NCBI GenBank assembly: GCA_025350695.1
Contig: JANXXI010000151.1
Coordinates: forward strand, 1 to 51,381
Source: Acidobacteriota bacterium
GTDB lineage: Bacteria > Acidobacteriota > Terriglobia > Bryobacterales > Bryobacteraceae
Direction: 5' to 3'
DNA: 51,381 nucleotides
A model generated the notes under the pieces. It worked only from the letters and a program-made list of their open reading frames with translations. It ran no database searches and was not told where the DNA came from. Each line of letters starts with the position of its first letter. Position 1 is the stretch's first letter. Shown piece after piece: positions 9,055-16,892 of this stretch. Position numbers and translations under genes: made by a program.

Positions 9055-9081
9055 GCTTTACAGAGTAGCAAGCTTGGGTGT

Positions 9082-9582
9082 TTACTTCGCAGCCGGCAAA
9101 GCGTATGAAAACTCGTAGAAATGGTTTTTGCCTTCGATCTTGATGTTCATCGAACCGGTCAAGCCGGTCAGTTCGCCTGTTCCCGAATCAGGTGCAACCG
9201 TGACATTCAAGGAGGGCTCGCCCCGAGTCATGACACCCGTGTGGTGCAGCACAAAGGAGCCTGCGTGCCCGTGGAGTATTCCGGTAACTCGCTCAATGGC
9301 CACATAGACGGCCGAGCCTTTGGTTTCAGACATGGAACTGAGCATTTCACCTTTACTGGAGGCTTCAAGATCGCCGTGAAATCGTTTGTCGATTGACATG
9401 CGTCCCACTTTGGCTTCTTCGGACTGCGGGTTATCGGATTTTTGCAGCGCTAGTTTCACGTCGAAGGCGCCAGCTGCTTGATGAGTCATTTTTGTTTCCT
9501 GTTTGGTTTGTGGATAGACGGCGGAAGCGAAACAGAGGGAAAAGCACAGCACTGCCCGCGCGCATTCAATTATTTGTGTCAC
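9082..9582 (-). CDS. DUF3224-family protein
   Basis: 166 residues from GTG 9582 or 135 from ATG 9489. The DUF3224 core is clear: GAFDVKL, MSIDKRFHGDLEA, GEMLS, AVYVAIERVTGILHG, GSFVLHHTG and GTGELTGLTGSM. The longer form adds a plausible signal peptide (hydrophobic stretch ending AVYPQ). The shorter start has AGGAA six bases upstream and is the usual DUF3224 length. The family adopts an allene-oxide-cyclase-like barrel; its function is unknown. Confidence 0.85.
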   Translation of the reverse strand: MTQIIECARAVLCFSLCFASAVYPQTKQETKMTHQAAGAFDVKLALQKSDNPQSEEAKVGRMSIDKRFHGDLEASSKGEMLSSMSETKGSAVYVAIERVTGILHGHAGSFVLHHTGVMTRGEPSLNVTVAPDSGTGELTGLTGSMNIKIEGKNHFYEFSYALPAAK

Positions 9583-9624
9583 TAAGAACAGTGTAAAGCT
9601 AAATAGTCGCGATAACTGGCAGGA

Positions 9625-10506
9625 TCAGCGATCGACCGCGAATTCATTGGCGATCAATTCGCCGATACGAGCAATTGCGTCTTCCAGTTGGGCCCCGATT
9701 CCGTAATGGCCCGCCGTGAAAACGCAGACCACGATACGGCGCTTTTCACTTTCAAAGATTCCAACGTCATTGCCAATAAATGGTAGAAAATCGCCCGTTT
9801 TATGAAGTACGCGAAAGCCGGTAACGTACTTAGGCAGGCGGCTTGAGTAGACTTGCCCTCGCATCATTTGAAGCATCGCTTCCGATGCCTTTGGGTTAAC
9901 GGCCTTGCCCTCCGCAATGCATTCCAGCCGTTTCCCAATGTCGCGGGGACTGGCCAGGCCGAAGGGAGTTTTCGCCTGGCGATGAAACTCAGCCGAAGAT
10001 GGCGCCGCGCGCAACCCGGCGAACCATACCGACGCCGGACCAGTAGCGCGAATCGAATCCAGCCCGTAGGATTTCATGAGCTTGTTGACCGGCTCCGTGC
10101 CGCCCACTTTGTCGAACAGAAGGTCGGTAGCGGTGTTGTCGCTGACGATGGTCATCAGTGTGAGTAAGTCACGAATCGACATCGTGGCCCCTGCGTCGAG
10201 CGAACGCATCACGCCGGTGCCAGGCCGTTTCGCCGCCTCAGTGAGGGTGATGCGATCGTCCAGATTGAACTTGCCTTCTTCGATCTGACGGAAGACTTCG
10301 GCCATCAGTGGGATCTTGATGACGGACATGGTGTCCATCTGCTTATCAGCATTGATAGCGATTTCGGCGCCGGTTTCAAGGCATTTGATGTAGATGCCCC
10401 ATTGCGCGTTGACGGATCGCGTTATGCGTTCGATGTTTTGCTGGAGGCGGGAATCGGCGGCAGTAGCTGCGGAGATCGAAAGGAGCAGAAGCGGAAGCAG
10501 GCGCAT
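9625..10506 (-). CDS. Class A beta-lactamase-like serine hydrolase
   Basis: 293 residues from ATG 10506, which begins a good signal peptide (MRLLPLLLLSISAATA); the frame is open to 10608. The class A landmarks are S-x-x-K as SVIK, the SDN loop as VSDNTATD, and KTG as HKTGDF. The omega-loop motif ExxLN, which supplies the deacylating Glu, is not recognisable in the segment between SDN and KTG. The protein may therefore be a slow or non-classical member of the beta-lactamase/serine-hydrolase family rather than an efficient penicillinase. It would act in the periplasm. Confidence 0.8.
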   Translation of the reverse strand: MRLLPLLLLSISAATAADSRLQQNIERITRSVNAQWGIYIKCLETGAEIAINADKQMDTMSVIKIPLMAEVFRQIEEGKFNLDDRITLTEAAKRPGTGVMRSLDAGATMSIRDLLTLMTIVSDNTATDLLFDKVGGTEPVNKLMKSYGLDSIRATGPASVWFAGLRAAPSSAEFHRQAKTPFGLASPRDIGKRLECIAEGKAVNPKASEAMLQMMRGQVYSSRLPKYVTGFRVLHKTGDFLPFIGNDVGIFESEKRRIVVCVFTAGHYGIGAQLEDAIARIGELIANEFAVDR

Positions 10507-10608
10507 GGTGTCTACTATTGTAAGCAGCCAAAGGTGGGGCTGGCCCGTGGCCGGTGCGTGACTCGCAAAAGTCGCGCTGCGCCGCGCCGCATCCGAAGGA
10601 ATCCCCAC

Positions 10609-10758
10609 CTAGAGAACAGGGCATGCATATTCGAGACAGGGGACGTCAACGTCTTCGATTCCTGGCTTCAACTCTGCTATCGAAACGACGGCGTATCCGT
10701 CAGCGCGCAAGAGTTCAATGATCCGGCCGTCCAAACTTTCATCGGCGATAAATCTCAA
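10609..10758 (-). pseudogene. Truncated DUF5615 PIN-like toxin
   Basis: A 49-codon reading frame from TTG 10758 reads LRFIADESLDGRIIELLRAD, then VSIAELKPGIEDVDV, which is the start of DUF5615 PIN-like toxins (acidic Asp-Glu pair near residue 6). Normal members are about 110-120 residues; here a stop comes after 49 and the C-terminal catalytic acidic residues are missing. The TTG start overlaps the stop of the upstream DUF433 frame, the usual coupled toxin-antitoxin arrangement. Probably inactive. Confidence 0.7.
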
Positions 10759-10993
10759 TGAACAGCCGGCTCGCATGGATAAACTACATCCGCTCGCAAC
10801 GCCTCAGCGGCAAATGCCAGAGCGGCGTGGATTGTACCCCTTGTCAACCTGGGATGAGCCTGAAGGATTTGCTCCACCGATTCGCCTGCGGCTAGTTTTT
10901 CTAAGATTAGCTCCACGGTAATTCTAGTGCCCGCGACAACGGGTTTCCCATCATGATCTTGGGATCGGACGTGATCAAATTGATAGCAGCCAT
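10755..10993 (-). pseudogene. Frameshifted DUF433 antitoxin
   Basis: From ATG 10993 the frame reads MAAINLITSDPKIMMG, the start of DUF433 antitoxins. It then loses the family and stops early. The family continues in another frame from about 10950: GKPVVAGTRITVELILEKL, then AHPRLTRG and AALAFAAEAL. One missing base around the ggaaaccc stretch (about 10945-10950) explains this. DUF433 proteins are the winged-helix antitoxins normally placed just upstream of DUF5615 toxins, as here. Confidence 0.75.
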
Positions 10994-11033
10994 GACAGAC
11001 CTTTACTTGGAGTTTATCGCAACCGGAGCTCCC

Positions 11034-12068
11034 CTACGATTGCGGCCCGCGATGCTTGGCCTGCTCCATCGCAATCTCATTCACATGCGTCAAAGTCTTC
11101 GCTCCCGAAGCCCCTTCAATCGCCCGCACTGCAATCTCCTGCACCTGCCGCTTGGCTTCATCCATCTGCTTATGCAACTCGGCGATCTGGCCGTTTTGCC
11201 GCGCCACCAAATCTTCCAAACCTTTGATCTGCAACTCGGCGATGCGCTTGTCCCCCTCGGCTTCCTTCTTCAAAAGCAGCGCTTGTTGCTCGGCTTGCTG
11301 CGTTGCGTTCTTTCCCGCCTGTGCCGCCGCTTGATCCATTTCTTTTTGTAATCGGGCCGGGAAATCGAGAGCTTCCTTGCGTAGCCGTTTTAGCTCTTCT
11401 TCCTGCTCACGTAAAGCGGCTTCGCGTTCCGACCAACTCTTATCGAGCGTCTCTTGCCGCTCTTTATTCTTCTTCTCCTGCAGGCGGAGATCTTCGTCAT
11501 ACTTATCCTGGGCGCGTTTCCGCTCCAGATTTTTCTTGTACTCGTACTCATCTATGTCCCGCTGCCGCTGCTTCTTAAGCGCTTCCTCTTGTTCCTTGCG
11601 CTCGCGCTCGGAGACCTGACCGTTCTCTTCCCAAACCGAACGCTGTGTGGCGATCTCCTCCTCCAACTGCTCCTTCTGCTTTTCGTATTCCTGAACCATC
11701 TGATCAAGCGCCGTGGCAGCCACGTCTATCTTGTGGAGCCGTTCCAGTTCCTGCCGCTCAAGACCGACAGCCGCGCGCAGGGTGGCAAGGCGGTTTACTT
11801 CCTCAACCAACCTTTCCGAGACGCCGTTCAGAGCGCGGGAAATATCCAGGCCCAATTTCGATATCTGTTCCACTACTCCGTCGACGCTGACTCCCTCAAC
11901 AGCTTGCCGCACATCGTTCTCCTTGTGCCGGGCTAACTCATCCGCTTTGGGGTCGGAGGAATCACGGGACATCTCCAATTCATCTTGAAGAGCGGAAAAT
12001 TCCTGTTGGATTTCAACTCTGGCGCGCTTGGCGCGAGGAGGCGTTTTCGTGGTGGGTTTGGTAGCCAT
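11034..12068 (-). CDS. Coiled-coil protein of unknown function
   Basis: 344 residues, not recognised as a named family. The N-terminus is basic and Pro/Thr-rich (TKPTTKTPPRAKRARV). A non-helical linker precedes a long highly charged helix from about residue 100 to 330, dense in E, K, Q and R heptads and likely a coiled coil. No signal peptide or membrane segment is seen. It is followed on the same strand by the decayed toxin-antitoxin pair and preceded by the DUF937-OmpA gene. A cytoplasmic structural or scaffolding role is a guess from composition only. Confidence 0.75.
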   Translation of the reverse strand: MATKPTTKTPPRAKRARVEIQQEFSALQDELEMSRDSSDPKADELARHKENDVRQAVEGVSVDGVVEQISKLGLDISRALNGVSERLVEEVNRLATLRAAVGLERQELERLHKIDVAATALDQMVQEYEKQKEQLEEEIATQRSVWEENGQVSERERKEQEEALKKQRQRDIDEYEYKKNLERKRAQDKYDEDLRLQEKKNKERQETLDKSWSEREAALREQEEELKRLRKEALDFPARLQKEMDQAAAQAGKNATQQAEQQALLLKKEAEGDKRIAELQIKGLEDLVARQNGQIAELHKQMDEAKRQVQEIAVRAIEGASGAKTLTHVNEIAMEQAKHRGPQS

Positions 12069-12222
12069 GGTAGTTGTCTATATACGTTACCAGTTCACGC
12101 GGGCAGGCAGAGCTTCGAGGCAGTTTGCCCTCCGCGCCTCAACTCACTCAGAGTCGAAACACGGAGGGCCATGATTACGAACGTTTGAGAAACACGCGCA
12201 AACCGCCGGGCCCTTTGCGCTT

Positions 12223-13416
12223 CTATTTCTCGGTCAAGCGCATGGAGATGCGGCGATTTTTCTGACGCCCTTCTTCGGTAGTGTTATCGGCGATAGGATG
12301 CTCCTCGCCATATCCTTCCGCAGTGAGACGATCCGCTTCAACCCCAAGCTTCACCAATTCGGCGCGGACGTTGGTTGCGCGTTCCTCGGAAAGCTTCTGG
12401 TTCATCGCTTTGTCACCGACGTTATCGGTGTAGCCGCCAACCTTCACCTTCACCTTCGGATATGCCTTGAAGATATTTGCGATGTCAGACAACTGAGCCT
12501 GTGAAGCGGGTTGCAGCGTAGCCTTGGCGGTGTCGAACAAGAGGCGATCGAAATCGAACCAAGTGGTCTTGTCCACGGGCTTTGATGCATCTTCAATGAA
12601 GTCGATCAGCTTGTTTTCAACACCCAACTTCGGAATATCCAGTTCAACGCCATTTGGCAATTTGCGCTTAAAGAATTCGCCAAGCGCAGCCCACATGGAC
12701 TTGGCCGTATCTTCTACTTTGGTCTCGATTGTTTTGGCGGATTCCTTCACAGGATCCTTGCTCTGATTCAAAAACCAGAACAAGCCGCCCAGTAGAGCCA
12801 AGCCAAGCAAAGCCGGTACCAGCCACTTCATACCCGATGCAGTTTCGTCGGCAATAGCGGCGGCAGCGGCGGGAGCGCTACCAAAACCGCTCAAGATTCC
12901 ACTGACGCCGCTTGGCAAGAACCGTTGCAGGCTGGGAGCTTCCGCTTTCAGCAGACTGCCCAAAGAAGCGGCATTCAGATTTCCTTCAGCAGCGCGTTGG
13001 CCAAGAAGCCCCATTACCATCGGAGCAGCCATGCTCAAGATACTGGTCGCGGAACTCGACTTTAAACCCGAAGACGAACCAATAGCACTTGCAACGGTTG
13101 ATTGCTGCGACCCAAGCACCAGGCTGAGAAATTTGGACCCTAAATCCGTTACAGCGGAACTGGCGCTGCCCGAAGCTACCGAGCCAAGGCTGGAAAGCAG
13201 GCTGGCGCCGGCTCCAGGCCCTGTAATCATGTTGAAAATCATTTTGAGGAAATCGCCGTCTTCGGCTTTGCCTGAAAGGGCGCCTAGGATTGATGCCAGT
13301 CCTCCTTGCAAACCTTTTTGAACTGCGCTTTCCGATTCACCGAGACGGGAAGACAGGGCTCCCATAATCTGAGGTGTGGCTAAGCTGAGTAAACCATCGA
13401 TCAATGAACTTGACAT
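12223..13416 (-). CDS. DUF937 (YidB-like) - OmpA fusion protein
   Basis: 397 residues from ATG 13416, chosen because GAGGAG lies nine bases upstream. The N-terminal 200 residues are DUF937/YidB-like (SLIDGLLSLATPQIMGAL, GLASILGALSGKAEDGD, Ala/Gly/Ser-rich). One membrane helix follows (LVPALLGLALLGGLFWFL). The C-terminal 120 residues are an OmpA peptidoglycan-binding domain (FDFDRLLFDTAKATL, GGYTDNVGDKAMNQKLSEERA, GEEHPIADNTTEEGRQKNRRI). The single membrane anchor with a periplasmic OmpA domain suggests a link between inner membrane and peptidoglycan. Confidence 0.88.
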   Translation of the reverse strand: MSSSLIDGLLSLATPQIMGALSSRLGESESAVQKGLQGGLASILGALSGKAEDGDFLKMIFNMITGPGAGASLLSSLGSVASGSASSAVTDLGSKFLSLVLGSQQSTVASAIGSSSGLKSSSATSILSMAAPMVMGLLGQRAAEGNLNAASLGSLLKAEAPSLQRFLPSGVSGILSGFGSAPAAAAAIADETASGMKWLVPALLGLALLGGLFWFLNQSKDPVKESAKTIETKVEDTAKSMWAALGEFFKRKLPNGVELDIPKLGVENKLIDFIEDASKPVDKTTWFDFDRLLFDTAKATLQPASQAQLSDIANIFKAYPKVKVKVGGYTDNVGDKAMNQKLSEERATNVRAELVKLGVEADRLTAEGYGEEHPIADNTTEEGRQKNRRISMRLTEK

Positions 13417-13689
13417 TTGTATTTTCTCCTCTATGAACAAACGCAAAAACTACTTACAGTGCGCAAGGGCGGCAACTGCTCTGTCTCTGCGCATTAGTCT
13501 TGCCGGCGACGCGGGGAGGTGCATCGCGGAACTCAATGCGTCTAAAAGTGTCGCATGTTTCAACCGGAAAATATAGTCTTGTTTATGAAATACTGATTTC
13601 AGCCGAGATCTTTGTCACCTAACACTTCAGCAATCAAACGCTGCATTGCTGGGGCTTCAAGTTATATGAGACGATACAGGCTGATCTAA

Positions 13690-14460
13690 ATGAAAAGTTT
13701 AATATTGTTCTGTGTCGTTGCCATTAGTTTGTGTGCGCAAGAGAACTACGAAATTCAAACTTACCCTTCTGGCACCATGGACGAGGGCAAGACCATGATT
13801 GAGTTGCACAGTAACTTTGCGTTCCAGGGCCAAAAAAAGACTGTGGATGGGCAGAGACCAACCAACCATGCCTTGCGGGAAACCCTGGAAATCACTCATG
13901 GTTTTAACGACTGGTTCGAGACCGGTTTCTATGTTTTCACTAGTTACAACCCTGGTTACGGCTATCAGTGGGTAGGTAGTCATATCCGTCCCCGCGTCGG
14001 CATACCGGAGGCTTGGAAGTGGCCGGTTGGGTTGAGCCTGTCCACCGAAATCGGATATCAACGGGCCCACTATTCGCCGGACACTTGGAGCGTTGAAATT
14101 CGCCCGATCATCGATAAAGAAATTGGCCGCTTTTACGTGGCTTTCAATCCCACTCTAGGACGCGCCTTGCATGGCCCTGGCGTTCGAGATGGATTCGTCT
14201 TCTCTCCTAATTTCAAAACTAGCGTAAAGACCATAAAGAAGGCCGCGCTTGGGTTTGAATACTACGGCGGCCTGGGACCAATTGGCCGTTTTGATCCCTA
14301 CGTTGAACAGGAGCATCAGTTCATTCCAACGATTGATCTCGACTTAGGGGACAAGTGGGAATTCAACTTTGGTATAGGCGTGGGCGTTACGCGAAACACG
14401 GAACACTTATTGGTGAAAATGATCATCGGGCGCAAAGTCTCGTTCTTCTCCAAAAAATAG
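13690..14460 (+). CDS. Outer-membrane beta-barrel-like protein
   Basis: 256 residues with a short signal peptide (MKSLILFCVVAISLCAQ). The mature part is built of alternating aromatic and hydrophobic beta-strands with Gly/Tyr-rich turns (YPSGTMDEGKTMIELHSNF, TGFYVFTSYNPGYGYQ, FYVAFNPTLGRALHG, GFEYYGGLGPIGRFDPY), ending in a strand. This looks like a small outer-membrane barrel related to transporter or phenol-degradation-type porins, but I do not recognise a specific family. No clear Shine-Dalgarno sequence precedes the start. Confidence 0.7.
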   Translation: MKSLILFCVVAISLCAQENYEIQTYPSGTMDEGKTMIELHSNFAFQGQKKTVDGQRPTNHALRETLEITHGFNDWFETGFYVFTSYNPGYGYQWVGSHIRPRVGIPEAWKWPVGLSLSTEIGYQRAHYSPDTWSVEIRPIIDKEIGRFYVAFNPTLGRALHGPGVRDGFVFSPNFKTSVKTIKKAALGFEYYGGLGPIGRFDPYVEQEHQFIPTIDLDLGDKWEFNFGIGVGVTRNTEHLLVKMIIGRKVSFFSKK

Positions 14461-14603
14461 CTTTCGGCATTTTCCCGGCATACAACTATTTTCCATTCGG
14501 CTTGCAATCTCCGTTCAGACTTGATATGAACTCAAGCATGATTTTGCTGTAGTGACCGGGGATAGGGGAATTCAAGGCCGATAGGCCTAGGCTCGGAGAT
14601 TGG

Positions 14604-15344
14604 ATGAACGTTACGGAACATGCAAGAAGCGCCGCCAGCGCGAGTTTGTCACAGCAGGCGTACGAAACCTTGCGGATTCAGATTCTGCGCGGTGACTTGC
14701 CACTTGGCACGCCACTTTCCAGACGCAAGCTAGCCGTTAGGCTGAGCATGAGTTTGTTACCAGTTGGCGAAGCATTGCAAAAGCTTGAGGCCGAAGGTTT
14801 GGTGGAAAGCCGGGCGCGTGCCGGGACGCGCGTTCGCATCCCAACCGAAGAGGATGTAACGGGCCACTACATTTTGCGGGAAGCTTTAGAAACGATGTCC
14901 GCCAGGCTTTACGCCGAACGGGCTACCGAGGCAGATCGGATCGAGATGCTGATTCATGCAGCTAATTTGGACGAGTTGTATGAAAAGGTTGCCGAATGCC
15001 GCGGGGAAGAGTTGGCGCAGAAGTTATTTGAAGCGCATCAAACGCATTCCCAGTTTCATACACGTCTAGCACAAAGGGCCCGATGTCAGACGTTGTCCGA
15101 TGCGATTGATCGAAACCAGACGTTGGTAGTTGCATGGCTATTTTCAAGCCACACGCAGTTCTATCGTCTACCGAAACGTTGGCACGTACCACTGATCGAA
15201 TCTCTCAATCGAGGGGATGCAAAACTGGCGGATCGCGCAATGCGCAAACACATCAGGTTCGGCGTTGACCAAGTCGCCAGAAGGCTGGCGAAATTGGATG
15301 TTATGCTGAGCGATGCTGAGCAGGGATTCAGGGCTCGGAGTTAG
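14604..15344 (+). CDS. GntR-family transcriptional regulator (FadR/FCD type)
   Basis: 246 residues. An N-terminal winged helix-turn-helix (AYETLRIQILRGDLPLGTPLSRRKLAVRLSMS, then EALQKLEAEGLVESR) is followed by a helical FCD-type effector domain with conserved metal-binding His residues (HSQFHTRLAQRA, MRKHIRF). Such regulators sense organic acids. In the HTH, the usual variation SRTPVREAL is here SMSLLPVGEAL, so its operator could differ. No divergently transcribed target is adjacent; the flanking genes look unrelated. Confidence 0.85.
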   Translation: MNVTEHARSAASASLSQQAYETLRIQILRGDLPLGTPLSRRKLAVRLSMSLLPVGEALQKLEAEGLVESRARAGTRVRIPTEEDVTGHYILREALETMSARLYAERATEADRIEMLIHAANLDELYEKVAECRGEELAQKLFEAHQTHSQFHTRLAQRARCQTLSDAIDRNQTLVVAWLFSSHTQFYRLPKRWHVPLIESLNRGDAKLADRAMRKHIRFGVDQVARRLAKLDVMLSDAEQGFRARS

Positions 15345-15354
15345 TTCCGTAACT

Positions 15355-15909
15355 TCAGGCTTCGATTAAAGCCTTTGCCATTTCACTTAGCTTTTCAACC
15401 GTGTTCCAGTTCCGAGCTGTGCCGGGCGTCCCAAGTGTCCTTTCAATCAAGGTCATTGGGATTTTGCTTTTCCCTGAACCATTCGGGTAGTACGTAAAGA
15501 GCTCACAGCCGTCAACGAACATCTCCTCGGGGGCCACTTTGATCTCTCCTACTTTATGGCGGGCATCATCGCCAGGATCAGAGGCAAGGAAGGTTACCAG
15601 CAATTTGTTCGGAGCAACCTCCGACCGCGCGGCGAACGGGTTTCGTCGTAGGACTTCGTCAAAGTGGAAACTCGACCGAAGAATCACATTGGGCCGAAAC
15701 CCGAAGCCCTTCTCGATGGCTGCTTCGATTTTGGCTGCCAACTTGTTTGGGTCTTTTTCCTTACTTGTGAATACAATGTTGCCGCTTTGAATATAGGTGC
15801 TCGCTTGTTGGAGTCCTATCGAATCGAACAGCAGACGCAGCTCTTCCATTTTGATTTTGTTGTTTCCTCCGACGTTCACGGCGCGGAGCATTGCAATATA
15901 GACAGGCAC
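15355..15909 (-). CDS. DUF1697-family protein
   Basis: 184 residues covering the whole DUF1697 domain: the start YIAMLRAVNVGGNNKIKMEELR, the QSGNIVFTSKEKDPNKLAAKIE segment, and the C-terminal RTLGTPGTARNWNTVEKL. The family is widespread in soil bacteria and has no established function. Its 3' end faces the GntR gene with a gap of only 10 bp. Confidence 0.9.
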   Translation of the reverse strand: MPVYIAMLRAVNVGGNNKIKMEELRLLFDSIGLQQASTYIQSGNIVFTSKEKDPNKLAAKIEAAIEKGFGFRPNVILRSSFHFDEVLRRNPFAARSEVAPNKLLVTFLASDPGDDARHKVGEIKVAPEEMFVDGCELFTYYPNGSGKSKIPMTLIERTLGTPGTARNWNTVEKLSEMAKALIEA

Positions 15910-16077
15910 GGGATACGTCGATTATAGCCAGCGCGGCACTAGCTAGGGTACTAAGTATGTGGCCGTTTACCACCATCCCCTGAACAAGGGATGAAAAACA
16001 TCCCGTAAGTTGGTCCTATTGATTTGTACAACTCCCAGCCGATAGTTTGGTTAGCACCTACAGGAGATGTTACTCAA

Positions 16078-16431
16078 ATGAAAAACCTGATTCTCACAGT
16101 CGCCATGGCCGCCATTTCTAGCGGCGTCATGTTCGCCGAAGACCCGGCCCCAAAGCCAGTGGCCCCAGCCACCAAGCCCGCTGTCATTCAGAAGCGCAAG
16201 CAGGTTCAGCAAAAACGTATTGCACAAGGTGTGCGGAACGGCTCGTTGACGGCGAAGGAGACCGCTAAACTTGAGACGCGTGAAGCGAACCTCAATAACA
16301 AGATCGCCACCGAGCGCGCCGCTAATGGAGGTAAGCTGACGCCCGCCGAACGCCAGCAAGCAGCTCGCCGCCAAAATTCGATCAGCAAGGATATCGAAAA
16401 ACAAAAGCACGACGCCCAGACCCAGAAGTAA
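16078..16431 (+). CDS. Small secreted basic protein, function unknown
   Basis: About 117 residues from ATG 16078, supported by AGGAG 11 bases upstream. A signal peptide (MKNLILTVAMAAISSGVMFA) is followed by a Pro/Ala/Lys segment and then a repeated helical pattern rich in K, R, Q, A and N (QKRIAQGVRNGSLTAKETAKLE, LTPAERQQAARRQNSISKDIE). The two halves resemble each other (xGxLT.xE...L/A.RqxxI...I), suggesting an internal duplication. Related short proteins are frequent in Acidobacteria; the function is unknown. A bidirectional terminator follows. Confidence 0.75.
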   Translation: MKNLILTVAMAAISSGVMFAEDPAPKPVAPATKPAVIQKRKQVQQKRIAQGVRNGSLTAKETAKLETREANLNNKIATERAANGGKLTPAERQQAARRQNSISKDIEKQKHDAQTQK

Positions 16432-16450
16432 GTTGGCGCGCGCACGGAAA

Positions 16451-16477
16451 AACCCGCCGAATGCACCTCGGCGGGTT
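16451..16477. terminator. Bidirectional rho-independent terminator
   Basis: A perfect 10-bp stem (aacccgccga at 16451-16460 with tcggcgggtt at 16468-16477) with a 7-base loop lies between the stops of two convergent genes. On the minus strand it is followed by a T-run, making it a good terminator for thioredoxin. On the plus strand it may also serve the small basic protein. Confidence 0.85.
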
Positions 16478-16505
16478 CCTCCCTACTCTCACGGTCAACT
16501 CGAAA

Positions 16506-16835
16506 TTACAGGTTGCTATTCAGCAGCTTTTCAATTTCCGACTTCGGCACGGCGCCAACCAACTGGCCAGCCACCTTGCCGCCTTTGAAAAGCAATAAGG
16601 CCGGAATGCCACGGATATTGTAGCGTTGGGCGATGCCCATTTCCTGATCCACATTCAGCTTACCGACTTTGGCTTTTCCAGCGAAATCATCAGCCACCGA
16701 GTCAATGGTTGGGCCAAGCGTGCGGCAAGGACCGCACCATTCCGCCCAAAAATCCACCAGTACGGGTGTATCGGAATTAAGGACATCAGCGTCGAAGGCC
16801 GCTTCCGTAAAAGTTTGTGTATTCTGTCCTGCCAT
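16506..16835 (-). CDS. trxA: Thioredoxin
   Basis: 109 residues, normal for a single-domain thioredoxin. The active site WCGPC lies in FWAEWCGPCRTLGP, and the cis-Pro region is RGIPALLLFKGGK. There is no signal peptide, so it acts as a cytoplasmic disulfide reductase. GGAG lies six bases before the start. It follows the glycogen synthase gene by 57 bp on the same strand and is ended by the strong hairpin at 16451-16477. Confidence 0.95.
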   Translation of the reverse strand: MAGQNTQTFTEAAFDADVLNSDTPVLVDFWAEWCGPCRTLGPTIDSVADDFAGKAKVGKLNVDQEMGIAQRYNIRGIPALLLFKGGKVAGQLVGAVPKSEIEKLLNSNL

Positions 16836-16892
16836 ATTTTGCTCCAGTATTGGTCTTATAAATGGATAGATGCAGTCGGGCTAGAAAACGAT

